Assembly (NCBI RefSeq): GCF_013375555.1
Contig: NZ_JABXWB010000005.1
Coordinates: forward strand, 124,001 to 188,000
Length of the DNA stretch: 64,000 bases
Reading direction: 5' to 3'
Source: Sphingobium sp. EM0848
Lineage (GTDB): Bacteria > Pseudomonadota > Alphaproteobacteria > Sphingomonadales > Sphingomonadaceae
Positions 24,959-33,176 of this stretch are shown piece by piece; within the stretch, counting starts at the first letter, position 1; every line of letters starts with the position of its first letter. The notes under the pieces were generated by a model, which saw nothing but the letters and a program-made list of their open reading frames with translations, was not told the DNA's origin and did not search any database. A program made the position numbers and the translations under genes.

Positions 24959-25046
24959 GAGTTCGGCCTAGATCATTCCATCTAAAATGACCAGAACTAT
25001 CGAAAAACGATGCTTCAATAATTTGGTAGCGGCAGCCGAGCTTGAA

Positions 25047-26180
25047 TCAGCTGGCGGCTAATGCTTTCGGCAGCGCCTCCAACAGCCGCTCGCGCCAGTC
25101 GGTCTCTTGGTCCGGCATCAGCGCCTCGACCGGATCCATGTCAAACGTCGGCCCGTCAGGTCCGTCGCGAAAATTTGATGCCCGGATTGCGGTCCAGAAC
25201 AGCGCGAGCGGCCTATCCGCCGTGCAGAACTGAACGGGCTGGTCCGGGTACGCGGCAAACAGCTTGATCAGGATCTCAAGCGATCGGATGTCGGCCAACG
25301 CGTTGTAGGCATCCCCCGCGTCGTAACCGGGTTTGAACTTGAGAAGTCCTTTGGCAGGGCTGCGCGCCTTCGGTACCGCCGCGATGCTCAGTGCGGCGAG
25401 GACTACCATTGAATTTCGGTCGACCCCGGTGTGATCGGCTGCGATCAGAATCTCGCGCCGCACGGCATCACGGTTCTTTCGGCTTATCGGCGAGGCAAGC
25501 AGCGGCGCCATTCTCAGCAAGAACGCCTGCTTGCGCGCCATCGGGTCGCGCGTCTGGTCGATGATCTGCACGATCCCGGCACTGGTCTGGTCGCTATGGA
25601 TTAAGATCGCCTTCGGCAACGCGCGGCGGAGCTTTGCGACCGTTTGGGATAGGTCTCGATCAATTTCGGCTGACGTCGGGGATCGCTTCAATTCTCCTTC
25701 GAGGACCGAAAGGATGGGGTTGATCGTGATCGGCTGACCCTCGAACAGGTCAAGAAAATCCGGCTGGCGCGTCCGACGCGCCGCGCCGCTTTCAAACCGG
25801 CCTATGACCTCAGTGACGATGTTGCGATCCAGAAGCACGACTGCCTTGTTGAACGTTGCGGCGATGAGGCTCGGCAGCCACCCGCCGGGCACCAGCCCGA
25901 TCGCGCAGGAAGTGAAAGGCGTCTGGAGACTCGCCCGTGTCCGGGCGAAGTGCCCGGGTTCGACGCCTTCTATGTCGGTACTTTGGACCTGGGCATGAAT
26001 GTCGATCGGGATAGTCAATGGCTGGTCAAGGCGCGCCGAAGCCAGTGTACCGTAGTCCAGGGGCTGAAAGCGTGCGCCTTTGAACAAGATATTGTTGCCG
26101 GCGGCGCCATCGGTGGCGTCGAGTCCACGATATTCTAGGGCCCATTCAACGCCCGCTTCATTGCCTTCGCTCACCACCAT
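25047..26180 (-). CDS. Protein of unknown function with PIN-like features
   Basis: A 377-residue protein I cannot assign to a named family. Four spaced acidic motifs are suggestive of a PIN-like nuclease fold: VVLLDRNIVTEVIGRF, NPILSVLEGELKRSP, DAYNALADIRSLEILIKLFA and FCTADRPLALFW. These are near residues 125, 160, 300 and 328. The N-terminal 110 residues form a beta-rich region of unknown role. It is followed by an XRE regulator gene. If the PIN-like reading is right, the pair may be a toxin-antitoxin or defence unit; this is inference from motif spacing only. Confidence 0.6.
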   Translation of the reverse strand: MVVSEGNEAGVEWALEYRGLDATDGAAGNNILFKGARFQPLDYGTLASARLDQPLTIPIDIHAQVQSTDIEGVEPGHFARTRASLQTPFTSCAIGLVPGGWLPSLIAATFNKAVVLLDRNIVTEVIGRFESGAARRTRQPDFLDLFEGQPITINPILSVLEGELKRSPTSAEIDRDLSQTVAKLRRALPKAILIHSDQTSAGIVQIIDQTRDPMARKQAFLLRMAPLLASPISRKNRDAVRREILIAADHTGVDRNSMVVLAALSIAAVPKARSPAKGLLKFKPGYDAGDAYNALADIRSLEILIKLFAAYPDQPVQFCTADRPLALFWTAIRASNFRDGPDGPTFDMDPVEALMPDQETDWRERLLEALPKALAAS

Positions 26181-26426
26181 CGCCTCCGCCCTTCAGCTCT
26201 TGCGTCGAGCCCGCATGCTGCACCGCTGGATTGCGACCTCATAGCGCCGCGGTGGAACGGCTGATATGACTGTTTGAGGGCGACACAGGTCAAAATGCAG
26301 GGCGTTCTGACCGGATGGCTGGACGGTGCCTAAACAGGCAGCACCGGACCAGACCCGGTCGCTCAGATTGGCTGCGTTGAACGTCATATCCCGCCGGAAG
26401 TGGTCGATTGCCGAGGAGAAAGCACA

Positions 26427-26519
26427 ATGGCAGCAATGCGCCTAAACAGACGCTTCTACGAAGAGCAGGATCTGCCATTTGCCGACATTCCGCTCACCGT
26501 TGTGAGCCATGCTGAATGA
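26427..26519 (+). CDS. Possible 30-residue peptide gene
   Basis: ATG 26427 follows GAGGAGA with suitable spacing and opens a 30-codon frame: MAAMRLNRRFYEEQDLPFAD then IPLTVVSHAE and TGA. A strong 11-base-pair hairpin (26524-26551) starts 4 bases after the stop. The arrangement of ribosome site, short frame and hairpin suggests a real small gene or leader peptide. The peptide is not recognised. The remainder of 26181-26426 and 26552-26811 holds nothing I can name. Confidence 0.4.
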   Translation: MAAMRLNRRFYEEQDLPFADIPLTVVSHAE

Positions 26520-26551
26520 AAAGAGCCCGTCGACGCAAATGTCGACGGGCT
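26517..26551 (-). terminator. Hairpin, intrinsic terminator on the minus strand
   Basis: Perfect arms AGCCCGTCGAC (26524-26534) and GTCGACGGGCT (26541-26551) with a 6-base loop. Read on the minus strand the stem is followed by CTTTTCATT, giving a modest T-run, so it could stop transcription coming from the right. On the plus strand no T-run follows, but it could stabilise the 3' end of the 30-codon frame. Confidence 0.6.
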
Positions 26552-26811
26552 TAGGAAAAGGCTTACTTAAAGGAAGCCTTCGGGTCGCAGGCGCCGCATA
26601 TGTCTATTTTTACGGCACGAATTGCACAGACCCGACATTTTGGGAAAAATGTTACGTGATAGAAATGATATCACGAACCTGCGACTCAAAAGCAGTGGCG
26701 CAACCCAAGCGAGATGAAGCTGCCCGGCGCCAGGCGACCATAGTCTGCCCTTCTTTGCTCACTCGGTCTTCCTCAGTTGCGGACATAGAGATCATCTGCA
26801 AGTTTGCGTGC

Positions 26812-27132
26812 ATGAACACACCAGATGTCCCGCAACCGCTTCGATTTCGCGACGTTTCCAACGCTGACGTGTTTTTGGCGGCGATGATGGGCATTGCGAT
26901 GGCGGAAGCCGCCGTCTACCTGAAACTTATAGCTGACGGTCCAGCCGTCATCGCGGCGCTGCTTTTTGCCGGATTATTCATCTCAATCCGGATGGCGTGG
27001 CCGCTTCGGACTAATGCGTGGTTCTGGCCTTGGGTATCGTTGGCAGTCGTATTCGATCTCATCGCGCTTCTTATCATGCGCCCCCGGTTTGGATGGATGC
27101 CCGCTCTGGCACTTAGAGCGGTGAGCGATTAG
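26812..27132 (+). pseudogene. Small membrane protein cut by an IS630 insertion
   Basis: From ATG 26812 the frame encodes 106 residues with three membrane segments (FLAAMMGIAMAEAAVYLKLI, VIAALLFAGLFISIRMAW, FWPWVSLAVVFDLIALLIM). The last codons (after ALAL, 27116-27132) are IS630 terminal sequence, so the natural C terminus was displaced. Without the element the frame would continue for several dozen codons into the flank at 28168, antisense to the next gene. No family is recognised. A longer upstream start at 26509 would pass through the hairpin and looks unlikely. Confidence 0.5.
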
Positions 27133-28165
27133 TTGGACGCATATCCGGCGGCCTTGAAATATTCCCAACATTCTTCGGCAGAATAGAGGTCGCAGATATG
27201 TCCGAGAGCCTTCCATAGCTCATCGATGGTCCGCGCCCCGATCCGTCGCAGGTGCGATTTCAATTTAGCGAAGGCCATTTCTATTGGGTTCAAATCGGGT
27301 GAATAAGCGGGGAGGAAAAGGATCCACGCACCTCGCTCTTTAAGGCAGGCTTTGACCTTTTCGCTTTTGTGGCTCGACAGATTGTCGGCGATCACAACAT
27401 CGCCGGGGCTGAGCGTTGGCGCCAACTGGGTTTCGATATAGGTTTCGAACAGGCGCCGGTTCATCGGTTGGTCGATCACCCACGGGGCAACCAAGCAATC
27501 GCAGCGCAGCCCCGCGATGAAGGTTTGCGTTTTCCAATGACCGAACGGAGCGCGGGCCTTGAGACGCTCTCCTTTTGGCGCCCGGCCACGAAGCTTGGTC
27601 ATCTTCGTGGTGGTCGCCGTCTCATCCAGAAAGACGAGGTGATGAGGCTTTGCGCGCATCTGCGGCTGCCGGTCGAGGCGCCATCGCAGTCGCGCATGAG
27701 CGACATCATCGCGTCCGCACTCGCTGGCCAGCAGCGTTTTTTTTACCCGATAGCCAGCCTGGATCAGCACCCGCGAGAGGGATGCCGGATGGGCAACTAC
27801 GCCCGTCTCCGCTGCAAGCTTGTTGGACAGCTCCGACATGCCGATGTCTGGTTCCCTATCCACCCAGCCCGTCAACCGGGCCATATACGGCGCCAACTTA
27901 CCAGCGCCGCGTGGCCGCCCTATTCGTGAAGAAGCAGCCGAACCTGTTCGTTCCACTCGCTGCAACAACTTCACTGCGCAACTCGCGCTCACACCGAAAT
28001 GGCGGGCCGCCGCCCGGCGCGAGTGTCCCGCCCTTACGTGCGCCGATATCCGTTCCCGCAAATCAGCCGAATATGCTCTGCCCATGGTTCACCTCCACAG
28101 GCACATGAATCACAAATCCGCGCAAAAAGGAATCGTCCGCGATTCCTACTTTGTGCTCACTGCTC
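27116..28165 (-). mobile_element. Complete IS630-family element flanked by TA
   Basis: The 1050-bp element has ends beginning GAGCGGTGAGCG on the left and, inward from the right, GAGCAGTGAGCA. A TA dinucleotide is present on both sides (27114-27115 and 28166-28167), the normal IS630 target duplication. It holds one intact transposase gene. It separates a small plus-strand membrane-protein gene from a convergent minus-strand one. The minus-strand gene's stop codon is rebuilt by the element's first base. Confidence 0.88.
27129..28085 (-). CDS. IS630-family transposase
   Basis: A 318-residue DDE transposase. The N-terminal helix-turn-helix pair is in YSADLRERISAHVRAGHSRR and FGVSASCAVKLLQRVE. 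Catalytic residues are Asp in LVFLDETATTTKM, Asp in VVIADNLSSHKSEKV and Glu in LPAYSPDLNPIEMAFAKLKS. It is uninterrupted and of normal length, so it is potentially functional. Confidence 0.95.
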   Translation of the reverse strand: MGRAYSADLRERISAHVRAGHSRRAAARHFGVSASCAVKLLQRVERTGSAASSRIGRPRGAGKLAPYMARLTGWVDREPDIGMSELSNKLAAETGVVAHPASLSRVLIQAGYRVKKTLLASECGRDDVAHARLRWRLDRQPQMRAKPHHLVFLDETATTTKMTKLRGRAPKGERLKARAPFGHWKTQTFIAGLRCDCLVAPWVIDQPMNRRLFETYIETQLAPTLSPGDVVIADNLSSHKSEKVKACLKERGAWILFLPAYSPDLNPIEMAFAKLKSHLRRIGARTIDELWKALGHICDLYSAEECWEYFKAAGYASN

Positions 28166-28605
28166 TAATCGATACCCCATAACCTTCGGTTGCGGGAAGC
28201 TTCACTCATTGGATTGGCGGGATGACCATAGTGGCTTGAATTTGCGGGGTCCGTTGGATCCATCCGTCGAAACGAAGCCGTGTCACGGCCAAAATCATCA
28301 TGCTGACTCCATTGGAGGCTCTCTCCGTTCCCCGCCTTGAATTGATAGCCGAACCATGTCCTGAAAAAGCCGAAACCCAAAACCGGCACGATCACAAATG
28401 GATGAAGCAGCGCGCCGGCCGGCACGACAATGGCGCTTGGAAGGAGATAGCCGGGCACCGCAAGGATTACGGGCCAGAATATCGCCGCTGATCCCCACCA
28501 AAGTTTGGCGTACCAGGGACGCCAAAACCAATCCCTCGCCTGGGGTGGCAGGTTTCCTGGATGACCATTTTCCGCGTTCGAATGGGGCGCATTCTGCTCT
28601 GCCAT
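28165..28605 (-). CDS. Hypothetical membrane protein
   Basis: A 146-residue protein from ATG 28605, chosen for its GAGGAA ribosome site (the frame could extend to 28635). One broad hydrophobic region holds two helices: WWGSAAIFWPVILAVPGYLL and SAIVVPAGALLHPFVIVPVL. Both termini are polar. The stop codon straddles the IS630 junction; before insertion the same frame would have ended in TAA at the same place, so the protein is unaffected. No family is recognised. Confidence 0.6.
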   Translation of the reverse strand: MAEQNAPHSNAENGHPGNLPPQARDWFWRPWYAKLWWGSAAIFWPVILAVPGYLLPSAIVVPAGALLHPFVIVPVLGFGFFRTWFGYQFKAGNGESLQWSQHDDFGRDTASFRRMDPTDPANSSHYGHPANPMSEASRNRRLWGID

Positions 28606-28872
28606 GAGTTCCTCGCTTCGCCACCACGATAGCATGTCAAGTCATTCAGATCACACACAATCGTTCCCAAATTGGCCTCGAACCACTCCCCCTCCCTTCG
28701 GCAACATTCCGACACCCGGTCAGGGAGCAACCAGCTTACCAAGAGAGGGCTTCTCGCCATTGCCCAGGCAGCAGCAAGATTGGCTTGATCCGATGACCCC
28801 TGTCATTGCCGCGCGGGTCGTGCGCCTCTATGAGAGAGGCGACTTGCATATTGCATTCGAGACGAGGGGATC

Positions 28873-30399
28873 ATGCCGACAGACCGCTTCCCGCTTTTAC
28901 AGGGGGATAATGACCGGATCGCCTTGATCGATGGTGAGCGCCGCGTCACCTATGCCTCGCTCAATGGCCATGCCGACCGCCTTGCTGCCGGATTGCTCGG
29001 TGGCAAGGAAGATCTGGAGGAAGAGCGCATCGCCTTCTTCCTGCCTGCCAGTACGGACTATGTGGCTGTGATGCACGGCGTCTGGCGCGCGGGCGGGATC
29101 GCCGTTCCCTTGAATATCGGCGCGACCATTGCCGAACTGGATCATTATCTTCGCTGCGCGCGGGTAACCCGGCTGATCGCCCAAGCCGAGCATCACGCCA
29201 TGCTAGGCGAACTGTGCGTGTCACTGGGCATCTGTCTGTTGCAGCCGGACGAGCTCATGACCGGTGAAACATGCGTCCTGCCAGATATTGCCGACGGCCG
29301 GCGCGCGATGATGGTCTTCACCAGCGGCACCACCAGCAAGCCCAAGGGCGTGGTGACGACCCATGGCAATATCCGGGCGCAGATCACCGTGCTGCTGGAC
29401 GCATGGGGCTGGTCGGACAGCGATCATATCCCCCTGTTCCTGCCGCTGCATCATGTCCATGGCATCATCAACGTGCTGAGTTGCGCCCTTTGGACGGGCG
29501 CGACGGTGCATCTCTTCCCCCGGTTCGATGCACCGGCCATCGCCGATCATGTAGCAGTGGGCGACTATTCGGTCTTCATGGCGGTGCCTACCATCTATGT
29601 GAAGCTGCTCGACCATCTCGACAGCCTGGAAGAAGGTGAGGCGAAAAGGGTCTGCGACGGCTTTGCCGCCATGCGCCTCAACGTGTCCGGCTCAGCAGCC
29701 TGCCCGGTTCCATTGTTTGAGCAGTGGCGGGCGCGCACCGGCCAGGTGCTGCTCGAACGATACGGCATGACCGAGATTGGCATGGCCCTGTCCAACCCCT
29801 ATCATGGCGAGCGGCGGGCGGGCCATGTTGGCCAGCCCTTGCCGGGGGTCGAAGTGCGCCTCTATGGTGAGGATGAGCACCCCATCATCGAAGAGGGGCA
29901 ACCGGGCGAGATCCGCGTCAAGGGACCCAATGTCTTCCTCGAATATTGGGACAATGAACGGTCCACGCGTGACAGCTTCCGCGACGGCTGGTTCTGCACC
30001 GGCGACATGGCGGTAATCGAACAGGGCTATTACCGGATCATGGGACGGACCTCGATCGATATCATCAAGTCGGGCGGCTACAAATTGTCGGCGCTTGAAA
30101 TTGAGGCGGTGTTGCTCGCTTACCCCGCGGTCGCAGAGGCGGCCGTCATCGGGGCCGAGGATGCGACCTGGGGCGAAGTAGTGGCAGCCTTCATCGTACC
30201 GCGATCGGATCACAAAGCGGATGCCCAGGAGATCATCACCTGGTCCGCGGGGCAATTGTCCGCGTACAAGATTCCGCGGCTCATCCGTTTCGTCGACAGC
30301 CTGCCCCGCAACGCCATGGGCAAGGTGACCAAGCCGGACCTGAAAGCGCTACTCAGCACCGCTATAGCGCGAGCTTCCTTGGATAGGCCGACTTCTTGA
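28873..30399 (+). CDS. AMP-forming acyl-CoA synthetase, MatB/ACSF3-like
   Basis: A 508-residue adenylate-forming enzyme. The P-loop is VFTSGTTSKPKGVVTTH. Other motifs are LFLPLHHVHGIINVLSCALW, LLERYGMTEIGMALSNPYHG (A5), GWFCTGDMAVIEQGYYRIMG (A7-A8) and LPRNAMGKVTKPDLK with the catalytic lysine (A10). The MALSNPYHGER segment and the short chain resemble malonyl-CoA synthetase MatB and ACSF3 more than long-chain ligases, but a different short acid is possible. It is preceded by GAGGGG. It converges with the transporter gene that follows and may act on a product imported or released by the neighbouring locus. Confidence 0.88.
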   Translation: MPTDRFPLLQGDNDRIALIDGERRVTYASLNGHADRLAAGLLGGKEDLEEERIAFFLPASTDYVAVMHGVWRAGGIAVPLNIGATIAELDHYLRCARVTRLIAQAEHHAMLGELCVSLGICLLQPDELMTGETCVLPDIADGRRAMMVFTSGTTSKPKGVVTTHGNIRAQITVLLDAWGWSDSDHIPLFLPLHHVHGIINVLSCALWTGATVHLFPRFDAPAIADHVAVGDYSVFMAVPTIYVKLLDHLDSLEEGEAKRVCDGFAAMRLNVSGSAACPVPLFEQWRARTGQVLLERYGMTEIGMALSNPYHGERRAGHVGQPLPGVEVRLYGEDEHPIIEEGQPGEIRVKGPNVFLEYWDNERSTRDSFRDGWFCTGDMAVIEQGYYRIMGRTSIDIIKSGGYKLSALEIEAVLLAYPAVAEAAVIGAEDATWGEVVAAFIVPRSDHKADAQEIITWSAGQLSAYKIPRLIRFVDSLPRNAMGKVTKPDLKALLSTAIARASLDRPTS

Positions 30400-30502
30400 T
30401 GGCGGCGATTGTGGGACCTGCCTGCCCGCTTCCTATTCGCAATGATGACCAAGCGGACGTTTGACAGCAGATATCGGGTGAAGTTTCGGAAGCGTTTTTT
30501 TT

Positions 30503-31762
30503 TCAATTCAGATGAGCGAATGGCCGAATGCTTGAGAACTGGAAAGCCGATCTCCAGCCAGGCCAAACCATCAGCCCCGTCAATACACACAGGCCAGCAA
30601 CGACCAGAATCATCGGCCAGAGAGAAGACATCATCAGATCATGATCTTGTCGGCCAATCCAACTGGCCGTCAGGAAACCGGAAAAACCAAGGCCAATCTT
30701 GGAAACGGCGGTAAACAGGGCATAGCTTGTCGAAAGATCGGCGTTGCTGTGGGCCGTACGCGCCAGAAGCTCGGTAAATGTCGACCAGGTCAGCAATGCG
30801 ATCCCGCCGAAGGAGACGCCGAGCAGGCACAGTACGGATGCGCTCCATGCCGCGCCCAATTCGATCGCTAAGGGCAGCATCAAGATCGCCCCGGCGCAGA
30901 ATATGTAGGCGATGGACAGCGCAGCGGCCGAACCGAAGCGCATCGCCACCGGCGACCAGAGCCATGTCCCGAGAAGCCGCATCAAGCTGAGCAGCAGCAG
31001 CGCATATTCAAGGATCCAGAGCGGCATGATGTCCATGTGCAGCACTGACTTGCCAATGGACGCCAGCGCGGCAAAACCCATCATCTGGACGAGGCAGAAG
31101 GCAAGGAGCCGGCGTCCGGGCATGCCGCCCAGGGGTGGTGATGGTGTTTCGCGAGGCGGCAACTGGCTCATGTTCATCGCTCGGAGGAGCCATGGCAGAG
31201 GGGACAGCAGGACCAGTGCAATCAGCGCCAGTATCGGGAATATGATCGCAGCGCGCGAGGCCATTTGCGGCGTTCCGACCAGCAAGATGGCCGCCAAGGC
31301 GACCAATATGCTCATGCCTGCGCTCAGTACGGAACGCCAGCGCGAGAGCGTCAGGTGGCCATGGATGTCGGCGAGTGGAGATGTGCTGGCATTATGTGGC
31401 ACATCCAGCAGGGCAAAGCTGGTGCGGAAGGTAATGAGCCCCAATGCTGCGGGCCCGATCGCGCCCGCCGGCAGGCTGGGCAACAGTGCGAAGCTCAGGC
31501 AGGCAATGATGGTCGCGACCGCTGAAATGGCGGGCACCATCCGGTGGATCATCAATGACCGGCTGATCGTCCAGCCCCAGATGCCATCCATGGCGGCATT
31601 CCAGAAGGATGATAGGACGAACAGCATACCTGCCATGATCGGCGACACCGCAACGACCTTGATCAGGATGTAGAGGCTGAGCCCGTCGACGCCCGACCAC
31701 AGCAGGTTCTTGCCGCTATGCGCCATGCCATAGGCGATGAGGGGAAGGCGTCCATGGCTCAC
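30503..31762 (-). CDS. GPH/MFS-type sugar-cation symporter
   Basis: A 12-helix transporter of the glycoside-pentoside-hexuronide or related MFS type. The N terminus RLPLIAYGMAHSGKNLLWSG resembles the GPH start, and helices alternate regularly through FLTASWIGRQ and LVVAGLCVLTGLMVWPGW. The start is uncertain: GTG 31762 gives 419 residues, and ATG 31840 gives 26 more. The gene is divergent from the double TetR gene, and its 3' end faces the acyl-CoA synthetase with a T-run (30495-30503) just past the stop. It probably imports the sugar or sugar-like product released by the GH1 and PI-PLC-like enzymes. Confidence 0.8.
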   Translation of the reverse strand: MSHGRLPLIAYGMAHSGKNLLWSGVDGLSLYILIKVVAVSPIMAGMLFVLSSFWNAAMDGIWGWTISRSLMIHRMVPAISAVATIIACLSFALLPSLPAGAIGPAALGLITFRTSFALLDVPHNASTSPLADIHGHLTLSRWRSVLSAGMSILVALAAILLVGTPQMASRAAIIFPILALIALVLLSPLPWLLRAMNMSQLPPRETPSPPLGGMPGRRLLAFCLVQMMGFAALASIGKSVLHMDIMPLWILEYALLLLSLMRLLGTWLWSPVAMRFGSAAALSIAYIFCAGAILMLPLAIELGAAWSASVLCLLGVSFGGIALLTWSTFTELLARTAHSNADLSTSYALFTAVSKIGLGFSGFLTASWIGRQDHDLMMSSLWPMILVVAGLCVLTGLMVWPGWRSAFQFSSIRPFAHLN

Positions 31763-31877
31763 CCGCGCGCCGATAGAGGCGTTGCATGACAAAGCTGCGA
31801 CAAGGATCGTCTGCAACGACTTCTCTGCAGGTGGAAGCATGCTGGACTGTTTGATGTTGCGCGATATGGATGGCGGC

Positions 31878-33074
31878 ATGAACGCTCCTGCAAACCGCAC
31901 GGCCATCCGCAATGCCGAGGCCAATATCATCATCGTCGACGCTGCACGATCAGTGATTGCCGAGCGCGGCCTTGCCGGCATGAGCCTGCGAACCGTTGCC
32001 GAGCAGGCGGAGATGTCGGTCGGGTCGATCAGCTATCGCATCGGTGATCGCGCCGCGCTGATTACGGCAGTCACCGCGCGGGAGATTGACCTTGCCGATG
32101 CGCTGGCGTGCGACTTCCTTGCCCGGCTGGATGGTATCGAGCCGGTTGCGGCCGGGCTGCTGCCTGATCTGGTTGGCGCCTGGCTGGATCTGATGGCGGG
32201 CGAGCAGCGCATTTCCGCCATCGTCACCTGCGAGTTGGCTCTGCTCGCCAGCCGCGTGCCCGAGACAGTGTCGGATGTGCCGCGCCTGCTCGACCGGTCG
32301 GCGACTATGTGGCGCACGATGTTGCAGGCGTCGCCCGACGGCGCCCGACTGGCCGACGCGATCAGCGCCTATTGCCTCGATGAGCGCCCGTTCACGATCG
32401 CGCTTAGCGACATTGCCGACTATCGATTGCTGCGCCAGTCGACCATCCGGGCACTGTTGCGCGATCCGGGCGAGGCGCCGGCGCCAGCGGCCAGCCAATG
32501 GCACATGATGCTGGTCGATCGGCTGGCGGTGCCATCGGCTGACGCACTGGACGCAGCCGATATCGTGCCACAGGGGGCGAAGGCCACGCTTGCCGACCAT
32601 ATCGCCGACCTGATCGTCGCCGATGGCGTCGGCGCGTTGTCGCATCGTGCGGTAGCCCAGGTGTCCGGCATGGCGGCGTCCAGCGTCGCGCATCATTTTC
32701 CGACCCATCGTGACATCGTCTTCGGCGGGGTGGAGGCCATCTATCGCCGAATGCGGGCGGATATCTGGGGGTCCAACGGCACAGCCCCGGGCAATGGAAC
32801 GATCATCCAGCTTACCCATGACAGCGCTCTGCTGGCCAATCGCAATCCCGCCTTCCTCCCCTTCGCGATCGACATGCGGCGGCGGCGTGCGGAAAATGTC
32901 CATGTGCAGGTGGCGCAGTGGATCGGCGTTCCGGTCGATGGCGATCGCGCGCGGGTACAGGCGATCGTCGTCGCGTTGATTGGCCACGGCCTTGAAATCC
33001 TTGCGCGTGGCGCTCTTGTCGAGCCATTCCCGGATATGTCGCGGTATTTTTCTCGATCCGAACAATCGTCTTAA
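31878..33074 (+). CDS. Double TetR-domain transcriptional regulator
   Basis: This 398-residue protein contains two TetR-type helix-turn-helix units in one chain. The first is ARSVIAERGLAGMSLRTVAE with QAEMSVGSISYRIGDRAAL (about residues 20-60). The second is ADLIVADGVGALSHRAVAQV with SGMAASSVAHHFPTHRDIVF (about 250-295). Each is followed by a helical region, so it resembles a covalent TetR dimer. ATG 31878 or 31866 are both possible starts. It lies between the divergent transporter gene and the TonB-receptor gene and probably represses both. The last four codons and stop lie inside the first of two 18-bp repeats. Confidence 0.85.
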   Translation: MNAPANRTAIRNAEANIIIVDAARSVIAERGLAGMSLRTVAEQAEMSVGSISYRIGDRAALITAVTAREIDLADALACDFLARLDGIEPVAAGLLPDLVGAWLDLMAGEQRISAIVTCELALLASRVPETVSDVPRLLDRSATMWRTMLQASPDGARLADAISAYCLDERPFTIALSDIADYRLLRQSTIRALLRDPGEAPAPAASQWHMMLVDRLAVPSADALDAADIVPQGAKATLADHIADLIVADGVGALSHRAVAQVSGMAASSVAHHFPTHRDIVFGGVEAIYRRMRADIWGSNGTAPGNGTIIQLTHDSALLANRNPAFLPFAIDMRRRRAENVHVQVAQWIGVPVDGDRARVQAIVVALIGHGLEILARGALVEPFPDMSRYFSRSEQSS

Positions 33075-33118
33075 AAGCAATTATTATTGGATATTTTAAT
33101 CGAACAATCGTCTTAAAA
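33059..33118 (+). promoter_or_regulatory. Two 18-bp direct repeats before the TonB receptor gene
   Basis: The 18-base sequence CGAACAATCGTCTTAAAA occurs perfectly at 33059-33076 and 33101-33118, 42 bases apart, which is close to four helical turns. Copy 1 covers the end of the regulator gene; copy 2 lies about 58 bases upstream of the receptor start. The AT-rich spacer may hold promoter elements. Spaced same-face sites would suit a regulator with two DNA-binding domains. Confidence 0.6.
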
Positions 33119-33176
33119 TCGTAAAAATCGGCTTTTAGTGCGCCGCCCAACGGTTCGATGGGACGGAGCGAGAATC

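Noticed and set aside
30495..30503. A strong intrinsic terminator between the acyl-CoA synthetase and transporter genes
   Set aside because: The run of nine T residues is real, but no convincing stem precedes it, so only the T-run is noted under the transporter gene.
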